DNA of 64,000 nucleotides from Numida meleagris (Eukaryota; Chordata; Aves; Galliformes; Numididae): contig NC_034421.1 in assembly GCF_002078875.1 (NCBI RefSeq), forward strand, positions 2,853,076-2,917,075, in the 5' to 3' direction. Below are positions 34,930 to 47,859 of the stretch, in pieces. A program made the position numbers and the translations under genes. The notes beneath the pieces were generated by a model. The model did no database searches, was not told where the DNA came from, and worked only from the letters and a program-made list of their open reading frames with translations. Numbering within the stretch: the first letter of the stretch is position 1; each line of letters opens with the position of its first letter.

Positions 34930-37900
34930 GTGTTTAAATCCTAGCACACGAGTGATTTCAACTGGGCAGAACTCCTACGTATTTACCTGCTCTGCTGAAT
35001 CAGGGCACGTTCTCCTTGCTGGGACTTTGTGTTTTAGTGTTAGCTATTTTGGTATCATCGTCTTCTAAGATTATTTCCAGTGGAGAGAACACAATACTTT
35101 TCATTCCAGCAGTATTTTTGGTAACAGTTACTATTTCCTGACAATGTGTCTATATTTTAGGACAAAACCAAATTACATGTTGGAACCTCCTTTTCCCACT
35201 GCAGTTTCCTCCAGCACTACTCACGAGACAGTAACATCAAAACCATAATGTGGAAGAGGCACAATAGAAGCTATATTAAGTTATATACAGATTTGCCATC
35301 CAATTGCATGCAGTAGCTACTTGATCACGTTATATTACCAATCCATTTTGGCTGTACATTTGAAAAACAGTTCTTTTTTGATGGCTGACTTTTTAATTCA
35401 GACATTGGAAGAGTTTTATCTACAGTTTTTGTCTGGGGAGAGCAGGATTCCCCTACTTAACAGTGTTTCAGTGTAATATAATTTTGTAGTTGCAAAGTTG
35501 CATGAGGAAGGGTATAGGCAAAGGGGCCTCTCACTGTTACTTCTGTTATTTTTCTGATCTTTTTTTCCCCCATTATTGTCTGTTCCTTGAAATGGAGTCT
35601 ATAAAAATCTTGTGCCCATTTTTTTTTTTTTTAAATGGCTCATTTTCCCTTGCTCTATACCTTGACTGAACTTTGCACTGGTGTAATTAACTCCATTTGC
35701 TGCAGTGTAAGGCCTGGTGTTACCTTATCTGACAAATTTTTCTTGAGGGCAGATTCCTTACACTTCGTCATGATAAAAATTAAGGAGATAGAAAGAATCC
35801 CAAGTTGGATTTGATACAAGTTATTCCAAACTTCCTTCCCAGATATCTATTATTCTGGCCAGTACTTTTAATTGAAGTATATCATATTTGATTTAATATG
35901 TTTTATTAAAAAAAATAGAAGAGGCATTATAGTTGGAATTTTTTTCCTAAGCACCAAAGAGACCTTGGTTAGTTATAGAATGAACCCATAGAATAAACAA
36001 AATTAGTAATAAATGAGTTCAAACAAATGTTGCATTATCCACCTAGTTGGAAATGGCATACTTGGTTCTAGATTACAGTTTCATTCTGGAACTTGAGATA
36101 AAAGCATCCTATGAGACAAAACTTTTCCATGAATTGAACTGGTCCCAGAAGGTTGTTGTTGGGTTTTTCTTAGTATAGGAAACAGATCACAGCTTCCAAA
36201 GTCATCATTATGTGCAGTCATTACTTCTTTTGAATACTTCCTTTGGAGCTTGGTACCTGCCCTACACTAGTTAATTCATGGAAATCTAAAGAGGAGAATT
36301 GAAGTGAGACGGCATCAGAGATATGGAAATAGAGCATCTGGGAAGAAAGAGTTGGTTTTTCCAACATTCCCCTTGAAATTATTTTTTTCTGCCAGATGAA
36401 CAGATGCAGTGAAAACAGACAGCCCTATCTGCAGCCTTTTTGGGGGGAGATTAAACAAGTGAATCATCTACCCAAACATTATTTTATTTGACTAAATATC
36501 TTATATTTATAGCATTTCTAAATATAAAACCAAGCCCAGACAAAAGGAGGGCAACATTCAAGAGGAATGACCACTCTGCATCATCAGATGCTTTTACTGT
36601 ACCCAGAAATACTAGCAAAGTCCTCTTTCTTCACTGAAAGTGTGAGGATGCCATTTACTGTGCACTGGGGAGTTTATCAGACAACAGCCCTGATGTCTAA
36701 CATTTTGGTTGGATTCTGTGAGCTAAAGACACGTTTGCTTACAAGTTTCCCTATGTATCCTATATGAATAACAACAACATACCTCACAGTTTCAAAGTCT
36801 GCCTTTTTCTTGTATTGTGGTACAAATTCTCAAATGGATGCCTGCAAAGCCTGAAAATCTAGCAATAGCGTGATACAAGGATCTGTAGCTTACAGGAGAT
36901 AGGAAGATTTGGACATTTGTTTGCATTTTGAATAGAATGATATAAGTTTCAAAATTAAACATATTTCCAGTTAAAATTAACAGTGTTCAGATATTAATGT
37001 TTGAAGATTGTTTTGTGTTAAAAATACAGTTGAAAAATTCTTCTGAAGCATCAAAATGAAAAGATGTAACCAAATATTTCTAATTCCTTTAACATGTGGC
37101 TTTGGCAGTACTCACTGATGCCAGGAGAAAGTTTGGGTTTGCTCAAGCACAGTTTCTGTTGGGAAAGCACCATTCCATCTTGCCACCATTGCCTGGCTGG
37201 AAGGCCAACTGGTCACCAGCTTTGCCAGGAGTTAAAGACCTTCCAGCTCTTTGAGCTCTACCATGATAGCATAGTGTTGGGCTTTTTGTCTTTCCTGTTT
37301 CCTGACTGAGCCATGTATTCTCATTTAAATACTTCTGCGTTTGCTCCGAATAATTTCCATATTTTTGTTCACATCTATGAGCACCCTTGTAAGACGACAA
37401 GCCAGACTCTTTTCTTACTGCCCCTTCCACAGAAATCTTTTAGCCATTTTTGTTTGTGTTTTTTTCCCTTTTTCCCCCCAACAATGTACCGAGATTCCTG
37501 TAGGGCTTTTTAGCATTCTGTCTTGCTTTTGGTTTGCAGTGCTCATCTTTGGAGGTTGAAGCCTTTGTGTTTCTTTACCGAGGAAGTTTTTTGTAACTGT
37601 ATTTTCTTTACATTGTTAGCGATTTCAAGTGTTCCCCTGAAATCAGAGCTTCTGCTGCTTCTTGTAGGATAACATCATGAGTAATCCTGAGTCATTTAAT
37701 TTCACATATTCTGAAATATATTTTCTAGGATGGTCATACTGACATTTGTATTCTCTGTCAACATAGTATTTAATACTGACTCTAATGCCATGTTTTCCCT
37801 GCTTTCCAGTGCACAGCCTGAGCCAAAAATATACTGTTATCTGAATGTTTTTGATCAAATATTTAAATGCTGGTATGTAAGATGATTATTGACTTCTCAA

Positions 37901-37980
37901 TTAAGTGATGGAGTCTTCTGCTGAAATCAATTTCCCTTACATATTCACCAGCTGTATTTAAGAACTAGCATTTGGCTAGC
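34930..37980. other. AT-rich block, no gene seen
   Basis: Composition is visibly more AT-rich than either flank, with very few CpG and almost no long frames. A T13 run lies near 35620. A phrase GCACTGGTGTAATTAACTCC near 35678 resembles an old amniote repeat (ACTGGTGTAAAT...AACTCCATTG). No coding content was seen. Confidence 0.45.
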
Positions 37981-37984
37981 ACTT

Positions 37985-38155
37985 TTCAGTGTTTAAAATA
38001 GAAAAGTCTCTCACGTGGTGTCTTTCCTTAGGAGATCTCCAATGCTTTGCAGTAACATCAGCCTGTTTTTAATATGGGAAAACTGAAGCATAGCTATAGA
38101 AACTTGTCCCAGGTCACTCAGTAAATGAAGCAGGCAGAAAAAGAGACACCAAGCT
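37985..38155 (+). repeat. MIR/CORE-SINE-like relic
   Basis: In order: CCAATGCTTTGCAGTAACATC, TTTTTAATATGGGAAAACTG, AAGCATAG, ACTTGTCCCAGGTCACTCAG and a GCAGGCAG word. This follows the layout of MIR-like amniote SINEs (CTTTACAAA...ATGAGGAAACTGAGGCACAG...ACTTGCCCAAGGTCACACAG). Matches are collinear but about a quarter or more diverged, as expected for a very old insertion. Confidence 0.55.
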
Positions 38156-38159
38156 CAAA

Positions 38160-40600
38160 AGGAGAAACCAAGCCGCTAGCGCTGATTTCATCCTCCTGGA
38201 CCATCTATACTTTAAGCAAATCTGTTCCATTTACAGGAGCCTAATTATATCACTAGGCTCTAAGAAATGTGTGATATGCATATGTGCATGTATCAAAATA
38301 AGGAGATAGCTGCATGGCACCACGTGTCTGCACTACTCTTGATACAGCCCAGTGAACTAAGTCTTGCTCAGTCCTCTCTTGAACGCATTCCCATGAGCAC
38401 CATCAACATCCCCTTAAATAAGTATGATCCATTTTGATTTTCTGGATGAGTCAGGAAAAAGCCTTGTTTCTTCTGGCAGGTGAAGGCCAATTGATATAGG
38501 GAACTGACGTCTCCGTAGTGCTTCCCTAAGGAACGCCTTGCCTTTCAGCTGTTAGCTTTCTGTCATCAGCTGCATTCTGCATCTCTCTAGCACTAATACA
38601 CTGCAGGAAAGAGCACGAGATTTTCTTCTTGCTAATCAAAGCCCACTGCTTCGGGTAGTTAGAAAGCCTTTATCTCTGTCTTAGTCCTCATGAATTTTAT
38701 TCCCTCTCTTCTTGTACGTTCAGTGGCTTTGGAGAAGGGCTCTGACATGCTCTTAGTAGTTTAGCTGCCTTCTCAGAGCCACTTCAAAACTTCTCCTTTA
38801 GAAAGCTATTTATGGCTGTGTAATGCTATAAAGCGATGGAAAGTACAGCAATAATAGTGGGGGTGGCAAAGTCCTAGGCTAAAGCAAATGAAGAAAAGCC
38901 CAAACACAACAGCTGTAGACAAAGAATGAAAATTTGCTTACCTTTGGAAGGTCTCAAGTAGCAAGATCCCTTTGCTTCCACTGCCAACCCTTAAATAAGG
39001 ACTGGGAAGGGGTGGATCCTGGCTCCACCCTTCCAGTCACTCAGGTGCATTGCATGCACCTGAACTCCCCTGGGTTGGCCCTGCCTTCCCACCAGGTGCT
39101 CCATCACTGCTTCAAGCCATGACTTAGCATTTCTGCTACAAGGTGGCAGTCTGGTAACGTCTCCTTCCATTTATTCCCCTATTGCCATTTCATTTTCTCA
39201 TGCTGGTCTTTGAAGTGGCAGTGTCTGGGTTTGCTGTAGAGTTCCTGCAGTCCTGTGGAGCTCCGGCTGTGGGCTCTGCACAGACAGCCTGCCCCATGCT
39301 GTAACAGCAGGAGTGGAAGCTGGAGAGGTTTGGGCAAGATGGCTCTGAGAGAGGTATAGAACTCACTTTACTGAGGGGACTGAAATTGGCCCCCACTACA
39401 GTGTTGGCAATAATAATCTTATTGGTTTCTGGAAGACTGATAGCAGAATACCCCCATGAGGACAATAGAATTATTTTTAGAGTTGCATTAGCAGTAGGAA
39501 CTGGACAGGTAACAGCTAAAACCATTCTTGTTTCCCATCTTATTTTGATATGTTAAAAGATCTTTCAACCACAGCTATTCTACCATGCCATGCTCACTCA
39601 CATAACTGCCCAGTTCATTGTCATTGCAGTTTATTATCACTGACACCAGCCCATGGCAAAACTGGGAAAGGAGACACTTCTGTACCAAACAGCTCTCAAG
39701 GTTGCAACCAAATCCTAAAAATTGTGAGTTGTGACTGCTTGAAACCAGGAAGATGGGTAGAAGAATATATCTGCTCTTTCAGAACTGGGGTGTTGATTTT
39801 TGGATGCTTGGGTTCACTAATCTCAGAAAAGTCCAAACTTAGCGAAAGGATCAATCTGCCTGAAAGGGTATGCTCAGCTGAGACACTGGTCTTGCAACTT
39901 CCAAGGCAATGCTTTGGGGGGGTTGGGTAATCTGTACCTTTTGCATGACATAAACGAATTAGATGAGATGATCAGGCACCTGAGTGCCCCAGGTCTCTGT
40001 TAATCATTGATACAACCACAGCGTGTGCCTGTGATGAGGAAAGCGAGAGGATTTCTATTTCTCCATCTCTTGTCTGCAGAGAGCTCTGTTTCCCTCGTGT
40101 CTCCTCCCCATAGACACTGACCAAGCGCTCCTGACCTACCACTGTTGTGACACTGCACTGCCACAGCTTGGGTTGCTCTCACTGCCTAATTCTCACAATA
40201 TAAAGGCTAAGTGCCTAGGCTAAGTTCATCATCTAGACTTCTCCATAGTGGTAGAGAAAGTTCAACACCTCCAGAATGTAATTCATCCCATCCAAAAATA
40301 GATGTTTAAGACAAGAAGAATGAATCACTCTCTGGGGGTTGGTGTGCATTTCTGTTCACGGATGATAAAAGAAGTCTAGACAATTACCTTAACCTAGACA
40401 TCCAGCTGTAAGACACCTTCAGCTGTGTGAGATCCAGCTATGCTTTCAGGTCCCCGAAGACAGATTTCAAAACCCCTGTTCAAATGCTTTCTGATTTCCC
40501 TGCTGCTTTCAAGATGAAGTCACTTTTGACAATCAGACTGTCTTCGTCTCAGTGAGACACATATGGCAGTTTTACCATAACTGAATAGCTTTTTAATGAA
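38160..40600. other. AT-leaning non-coding stretch; CTCF-like site near 39.14 kb
   Basis: No exon was recognised. CTACAAGGTGGCAGT at 39136-39150 is a good forward match to the CTCF core. Frames at 39190-39525 minus and 39550-39930 plus have no recognised domain. Confidence 0.4.
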
Positions 40601-40613
40601 AGGGTTTTTACCC

Positions 40614-40850
40614 TCAGCCCCATCTGGGAATTGTCCACGAGAAGTTGATGATGGTTTCAGGACTATTTCTTTCTATTACTGGCTGAATCATTGCCATCAT
40701 TAAATATTGCTGCATAATTTCCTCACGAGGAATCTGTTTCACGTAGATAATATTCAAAATGTGGTCCCCGTTGGTTACTTTGATTGAATACATGCCACAC
40801 CACATGTCCTCCATGAGTGTAAGCACAACTCTCCGGCTGGTCAGTTGCAA
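40614..40850 (-). other. Unexplained 78-codon frame with protein-like composition
   Basis: In an AT-rich region poor in long frames, the minus strand encodes a peptide with mixed, protein-like composition: an N-terminal Arg-Arg-Val-Val-Leu-Thr-Leu-Met segment, a central Gly-Asp-His-Ile-Leu-Asn-Ile-Ile-Tyr-Val-Lys segment and a Met-rich helix-like part. The underlying DNA keeps several CpG. I recognise no family. It could be a fossil exon, a retrocopy fragment or chance. Confidence 0.15.
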
Positions 40851-41399
40851 ACACTCATGTTTGTGAGTTCATTTCTCATGCTCTGACATCTCTCATCCTC
40901 ACTCCCAATGTCATATTTCCTCATTTTTACCTCTTTTTGAACTCATTTTTTAAAGCACTTGGGGAAAGTTAGACGGGGAAAGTCAAGGGAGGACTGCAGA
41001 AGGAAAGGGAAAAGGCAAGAGTGCCACAAGAGCGTAGAGCATAGAGTTCATCCAGGGAGCCCTGGAGGAGAAGGCTCCTTCCTTTTGGTGGCTCTGGAGA
41101 AAAGAACAACTCAGTTTACCTTGAAATATATTTGAAGATCTAATAGCTCTGATTTTTGCTTTTACACTATTATTCACCATTGCCTCTCTTAAAAATTCAA
41201 TTGAATATGAAAGCATAGTCTTCAAGGGAAATATTGATATATTTTCACCATAATCGCTAACAGAAAAGAAGTTCCTTTTGCCCCCTTTTTATGGGGCACT
41301 AAATTCAGATGACTCCTGAGACTAAATTTATTTATTTTTTTGCAAGTGTACGCAAATTTTTGAGTTGCCAAATAAAAAAAAATAGTAATAATAATTTTC

Positions 41400-44260
41400 A
41401 CAGTGATGCTACAGGGGTCTCTTGACCTCTCCTGCCAAGACATCTGCCCACTGCTGCTGATGGGAGCCCGTGCTGCCATCCGAGCCGAAGCGATGGATAT
41501 GTTTCACTCTGGGAGTTCCCCGCTTCAGACCTCGCTGTGTCAGCTCCGAGCGCAGCCTGCCAAGATTGAAGCAAATATTCAAGAAAAGGTTGAGGTATTC
41601 ACTGAGCTTGAACTATTGTACGAGAAATACCCCGAAGCAAAAACAGAGCTATGAGACACCATCACACGGAGTCGCTTCCCCCACCCTGGCAGGCACCATG
41701 CTGTACCAGACAAACTCCTCCAGATAGGATCCAGGCAGAGATGTTTGCTTAACACAGCAGCTCTTTGAAAAGGCAAATAAATGGACAGTGAAGCTACACA
41801 GACATGTCACTGTGCAGCGATTTCCGTTTAGCATTTACGTTTAGTGCCAGGAAACCCTGACTCATGTATATGAAATCAGAAGGAAAGGAAGAAAGCAGTT
41901 GTTCATTATTAGAGCTTCGAATTGGGCATGTGGTGGAAATTAGCATTAAAAAGCATGTAGGTTACAAAGAGAGGGGCTGGCCCTGGCAGTACAGGAGGCT
42001 CGAACACCCCAGCTCTGCAATGAGGAGTTGTGCTTTAGTGGGGCATTCTCTCACAGGTGGGCTTTGCCCATGGGATGTTCCCACTGGAGAAGGACCCTGA
42101 AGCTCAGTGTTACTCATGGTGAGGCTCTTGCTCACCTCGAGGTGGGGGAAGGCAGGTCCTGAATATTCTTGGAATTCCTCCAAATTTACGTCAAGGCAAT
42201 GGTGATCGAAGGCAAGGAAGGCAAGGAAGAAGAGCCTTTTAATAATTGTCAGAAGTAAGATAAATGAATGAGAGCAACCTCCAAGAGAAAGGAGCAACCT
42301 CAGATAGAAATCCCAAGGTCTGAAGATGAAAGCTCATATTTAATGGATACTTTGGGTCAAACTGAAGGAGCCTACAGCCCTTCAGCAGGGGGCTTCAGTT
42401 TCAGCTGTCCTTTTCCAGACAGATCAGAAGTATATCGTCTTTCTTCCTCTAGTTATTTCCCCTTGCAAAAGATGAACGTGTTCTGCCTTGAGTACCGGTA
42501 CCAGGGCCCAGGGAGGGGTTGGCACCTTACGGTTTGCTGGTCAGGAGTGCATGGGAGCAGATGCTGTCGCAGCAAATATTTTTGACGGTACCAGGGAGGA
42601 AGAAGCAGGTAGAGATGCTGCTGCAGGGCACTGAGGGCTTGATTTCCACAGCAGCTCTTTGCATATAACCCTGGGAGCGGCAAAAAGCAGCAAGGAAGCA
42701 TGCCATCCCTGCTACTGTCTTCATCTGGAGCTGCCCAGCTGTGCTGTATAAATACCAATCCATTTCCTTGCATCTTGGTAATTCCAGTGCCCTTAAAATA
42801 TGACAAGAGCCAATCTATCAGCATGGGGCAGAGCAGCTCACAGCATTGGCAAAATATTCAGCAGATACTCCTGGTCAACAGCATGAGAGATGCTGTAACA
42901 CTGGTCACACGAAGGACTAGGTTGGCACATGGGGGTGTGTGGGACCAGGTGGATCTGCTGGGGTGCTCCTCACCCACGTGCCACCCCTGCCTCAGTGACA
43001 ACACACAATCCCAGCTGGTTTGCAGACCGAGACTTTGCTCTGGGGCATGGGAAGCTGCCTGTCAGGGCTCATCTCCACCTCTGTGCTGGCTAGGACAGCT
43101 TCAGAGAGTTGTTAAGAAGCAAGACGCGCTTGGCGTGAATGATTAAAATACCCGCTGTGCTGTTAAATGGTTTGGAGGCAGCTTTGGAGATGTGTGAGAG
43201 AGAGGTGGCTGCTGTCTTTGGAGGAGTCCTAAGGAAAGAGGAAGGAAGAGGATTGATACCCAGTGGGAAAGTGGGATGCTCCGTCTGGCAGGAGGAGAGG
43301 TGATGCTGGTGGCTCCCGCAGGGATATTGGTTGTCCCTGCCCACCGAGAGCAGAGTGGAGGGGTGTGAAGGACAAGAGGAGGACCTGGAGGAAGGCAGAG
43401 TCTTGCCAAGGGGCTTTGGGCTCTGTGTGAAATGCGTCTCTCTGGAGAGCTTGCCTCTATGGGGAAGGCACAACAACATGGGGTGGGGGAATGGGGCAGC
43501 ACCACCGCTTTGGGGACAGCGAGTGACCACCGCAGCACGGGGCACCTCACCTGGGCACGCACAGCCAGCATCAGGGGAGGACGCGCTGCCTCTGCTGAAG
43601 TTATCGTTCCCCCAAGATATCAATTAGATTCCGAAACGAAAACAGTTTCCGCATGAACAATTAACAAAGAGCTTCCTGCAGCCTCACAGCGGCCGGCTCC
43701 TCACGTTCTTTCGATGTTGTCGCTACCCTCAGCTGCCTCCGAGTTTTTGTGGCGATAGCACGAAGCCCACCCCACTGAGGGGCTCGGTGCAGCACGGGGA
43801 GATATGAAACGCCCCGTTAGCATCAGGGCTGCCGGAGCGTGGAGCTGGGAAGCGGTAAATCAACTCTTCTTGCAAAAAAAGAGGTTTCTAGGCTGAGGAT
43901 GGAGGGAAAATGGCATTCCCCATGAGTTAGTTTCAGATTGAATTAAACAACTGGATGACTGTATATAAATGTATGTATACACCTCTGCCACACAGGGCCC
44001 GGGCAATTCTAATGTGGGGTCACTGTATAGTGACTTTTCTTCCTCCTTTTTTTTTTTTTTTTTTGCTTCAGCCACTGATCTGAAAAATCACAGCTTTGCC
44101 ATAAATACCTCCAGGGCAAGCAACAGCAGGATTTTGAGGGGAAGCCAGGAAAAAGGCCATTGGTGGGTCAGGGCACAGGCGACAAGCGGGATGGGAGGGC
44201 TGCGTGTGGGTGCGATGTGAGGAGTGATGGCTGGTGGCTGCCCCTTGCCCATGGACCTTT
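41400..44260. other. Non-coding stretch; CpG-retaining patch near 43.5-43.86 kb and T18 run
   Basis: A frame at 41403-41654 plus has a Glu/Lys-rich C terminus but no recognised family. Bases 43550-43860 hold more CpG than the surroundings and SOX-like ATTAACAAAG. A pure T18 run lies at 44047-44064. Two GGTACCAGGG words at about 42497 and 42586 form a short dispersed repeat. Confidence 0.4.
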
Positions 44261-44269
44261 GCCCATGGC

Positions 44270-44650
44270 AGGAGAGATCTCTCGAGCTGAAGCTCAGCGA
44301 ATTAGTCCGCCTCTCCCCGATCGGAAGATGCGATCCGTCTAAAGATTTCCTTTAATTTAGAGCTGTGTAGAGTTTGAAAAGCTCTTCAAGTTCACTTGGG
44401 CTGATGAATTGGTAATTGAGTGTACCTGGATGTCGGTGCCATTGGTGCCTCTCTCTGCATTTGTATCAGTCTGTGTTTGTTTTCTGGAGCTGTAAATCAC
44501 TCGGAGCTTGGAGAGGCTTTTATCAAATCCTGCTAGGAGCCAGTCGCTTTCCCTTTCACAAACACATTGCTAATGCCACGTGGAACCCACTGGCTTTGCT
44601 GCTCATTTAAAAACAATGAGGATGTTAAATGAAAAAAAATTCCTTAGCAA
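44270..44650. promoter_or_regulatory. Enhancer-like block with CpG and homeodomain words
   Basis: GCGAATTAGTCCGCCTCTCC, GATCGGAAGATGCGATCCG and TTTCCTTTAATTTAG are followed by GATGAATTGGTAATTGAG, then a second AT-rich patch at 44580-44645 (CTCATTTAAAAACAATGAGG). CpG preserved in AT-rich non-island DNA hints at constraint. Confidence 0.35.
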
Positions 44651-44987
44651 CAGCGGGAAGGAGGAAGAACAGAATTGCTCTGATCTCTTCGGAGCTTGCT
44701 TCTTCAGTCTAATATCTGTCCCATTGATCTCCTAATATGCTCTGCTTTCAAAGCCTGATTTATTGCCCTCTGCTCTCTTATCTCCCTGCATGTCTCAGAC
44801 CATGAGAGCACATGTTGTTCTCAGCTTCGCTGGCAGCTGGGTTGGGTTGTCCCCTGGTCAGCTGCCAACCACTGACCTTCCCCCTGCAGCACCTGGCCCA
44901 GCCTGTGGTAGGCAAAGAGAATTAAGAGCACAGTTCAAGGGACTCCTCCAGGTTTTCCAGCTTAATGTCTCCACGTTCTGCAACGTG

Positions 44988-45265
44988 TCATAGAATCGTA
45001 GAACCATTACGATTGGAAGAGGCCTCTAAGATCACCAAGCCCAGCTCCAGCCCATCCCCACCATAACCACCAAGCCGTGTCCCTCAGTGCCACATCTCCA
45101 CGGCTCTGGAACACCTCCGGGGACGGTGACCCCACCACTCCCTGGGCAGCAGTGCCAGCGCATCCCCACTCTTTCTGAGAAGAAATGTTTCCTAATATCC
45201 AACCTAAACTTCCCCTGGTGCAACTTAAAGCCACTACTTCTCATCTCTGGTGTCCACTGCTCCAG
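44988..45265 (-). mobile_element. CR1 LINE, 5'-truncated, minus orientation
   Basis: The plus strand begins TCATAGAATCGTAGAACC and continues with GGAAGAGGCCTCTAAGATCA, CCAAGCCCAGCTCCAGCCC, the CCACATCTCCACGG segment and AAGAAATGTTTCCTAATATCC. This is the reverse complement of the CR1 3' region read from its octamer tail inward. The 5' boundary near 45265 is approximate. The copy is the least diverged CR1 in the window and has no intact ORF2. Confidence 0.9.
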
Positions 45266-45589
45266 AGACCTCAGGAGTTACCTGGCCTTCTCCATCAGCT
45301 GTAGGAGAACCACAACCAGATAGCCCCAGGGTTGTATGACAGAAACAACAGTCCTTGTTTGCAGTTCTTGGAGCCACTTGGGTCCTTCACCCAACTGGGA
45401 GGTGAAACAGCACCACGTGGCCTGCACGTGGCCAGCCCATGAGCGCAGCCTACATTTTGAATATAGATTGTTTTCAATGAGCTGTTACAGTGCTGTTTGC
45501 TCAGGGGAAAAATGGCAAGTTATTTCCATTAACAAATAACTGCGAGAACTTTGCGATGTGTGTGTGAACATTTCCTGAGCATAAAATGA

Positions 45590-45900
45590 GGTGAAGTTTG
45601 CCAAAGAGATTATTAATTATGAATTGTTCATTCAGCTCTAATTGCTTGGGTCTAGCTGTTGTTAGAAGGGCTGTGTGATGCCTTTGTTGTGTGCAGTTAA
45701 GGTCAGGTAAGTGTCGGTAGAAATTATTTCATGCTAAGTCAAGTTTTTGCTTGGGTGTAATGGGAATCTACCTGCTTAGTTTAGCAAGAGAGTAAATGAT
45801 GCCGCCTTGTTGTCACTATGCAGCCCAGAGAGCTAATGGAGAGTGAGCTGTGCTTTATTGACTCCCACTTTCCTTGTAGAAGAAATAATTAAATTCACCT
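45590..45900. promoter_or_regulatory. Enhancer-like AT-rich block
   Basis: GAGATTATTAATTATGAATTG, CAGCTCTAATTGCTTGGG, AGAAATTATTTCATGC and AAGAAATAATTAAATTC are spread through 300 bases of repeat-free sequence. The many TAAT/ATTA cores and the absence of frames or repeats suggest a conserved regulatory element. Confidence 0.35.
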
Positions 45901-47850
45901 GCAGAATCCCCATCTTCTCATGCACAGCAGTGTGCAACTTCCCTGCTAACCAGATTAGAGATTACTCATGCCAGAATCACTGATGAGAAGGCACAAGATA
46001 GGAGGGATCTGGCTTGGCTTCCAGATCCCAGGTGGTATTTGCAGGATTTATGCTGAGGAACAGCATCACTGTTTTTCCTTTTGAGCAGCCAAACTTTGTC
46101 TGGAAACCCAGAGGAAGAAGCAATAGGGAACCCCACTGTCTGTCTTTCAACAGCATTTTCTGAAACGAAGCTGCACTTTCAAGTCTCGCCAGCTTCGCTT
46201 TCACTTTACAGAATATGTTCCCATCTCAAAAATACCGGGTTATTTGTTCTTAACACCGTAATATTCCCATCCGACATTCACTCTCCTGGAAATCACCAAT
46301 CCTGCGTTCCCCTACCTGCATTCAATTACCTGTCATTGTTCTTGTTCTGCTGCCCTTCTCTCTCCAATTTAGAGATTATATTTCATAACTGACCTCCAAC
46401 TACCTATTGCCTCCCTGTGACACTTCTCACCCTTTGTCTACCTGATTGATTAGTCCATTATGTTTTCCATTCTCCAGATGACTTACAGATTGCCTGGTAT
46501 CTGTCACAGGCTTGCTTTTCTTCTGCAATATTTATTCTTGGAGTTTTGCAACGCCCTCCGGCTGCCATTCTCTCTCCCTGTTCGCTGTCCTCCACCTGCC
46601 TCTCTGGCTAATGTCTAGTTTGGAAAGAGAAGAAACCTGTCGCAAAAAAGTGTCCTATCTGCTGTGAGTTCACACACATGCTACTTAAAGACCACACTTA
46701 AGACACGGTCATTTTTCAGTGGGACTCTTTATTTTCTCAGCATCATTTGGAGGTAATAAAATGTCACCAGATCGGACGGCAATCGGCAGCGCAGTTTGGG
46801 AGGCAGCTTTCTCCAGAAAGCGTTCTCACCTGCATAAGTCAATGAAACAGCAGCCAAGCAGGGAGCAAGGCTGGGTGTAAAGATGTGTGCACATAGCAGG
46901 GCTGTGCCTCTGCTGGGGGACAGGGCTGGGACATGTCCCAGATCCATCTCCCTGTGCTTGGCAGGGGTTGTCCAGCTCTGCTGCCACTCTTGCCGGGTCC
47001 CCGCTCTGCCCATCACTCTGACATTTAATTAACTGCCCTGCCCGCCTGCATCTCACACTGAATTTGGATTGCCTTTCTGAAATACTTCTCAGACCACGTC
47101 TGAATAAGGATAGCAGGAGGGATAATAAAGTGCTCGTCGCTAATGTTGCTATGACTCTTATTGTGCTGATGATAATGAAACAAGGCACTGAGTATTGTGG
47201 AGATGAGTCGTGCTGTGGTCAGTGTCACTTCTCCTTGCTGTGCTGGTTGTCTCACATCAGAGCGAGCAGGGGCCTGGCCTCACAGCAGTGTTGAGGACAG
47301 GGAGCCCTGGCCAAACAGGGACCCAGAACTAAGAACAATGAAGGGGTGAGAAGTGAGCAGTGAGGACAATAAAATTGCAATTAAGAATTAAAAACACATC
47401 CGACTGATTCCCATGTGAAAGGGTGATTAAGCTTATTGAAATCTGTCTGTGTGGCATGGCTAGTGCTGGTGCTGGTGGTGGCTCTCCACTCCCCGAGGAG
47501 CTCTGTGCTGATATCCCTGCTGGTATCTGCCCCGTGCATGCCCAGAGCTATCTGTCTTCCTGCATCCCAGTCAGTCCCCATTTGGCATTCATCCCATTTC
47601 TCTAGCCTCAGTCCCAGGTTGCCCTCCAACATTTCTTACAGCCCGTCCTCCGCTGGCGGGTGGATTTCCTTTGCCTTATGATGCTGAGCAGCTGATCTCA
47701 CTGCTGGGACCTCTCCATGGTCCTCTTCCCATACCCATCTGCTCCCTGCACTGCTGCAACTGGAGCAGCTGTGCTGTCCCTGGGACAGCTTCGTGTTACT
47801 CAACACTTTATACCCCCGATAGCAAATTCCCCCTAATGTTTTCATTTCTG
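45901..47850. other. Non-coding stretch; enhancer-like patch 47.02-47.19 kb
   Basis: ATTTAATTAACTGCC, CTCGTCGCTAATGTTGC and GATGATAATGAAACAAGG mark a patch at about 47020-47190. The remainder is ordinary sequence with chance frames. Confidence 0.4.
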
Positions 47851-47859
47851 TCCTTGCAG

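Noticed and set aside
41403..41654. 83-codon frame with Glu/Lys-rich, helix-like C terminus
   Set aside because: Too short and without a recognised family or splice signals; kept only as part of the non-coding stretch.
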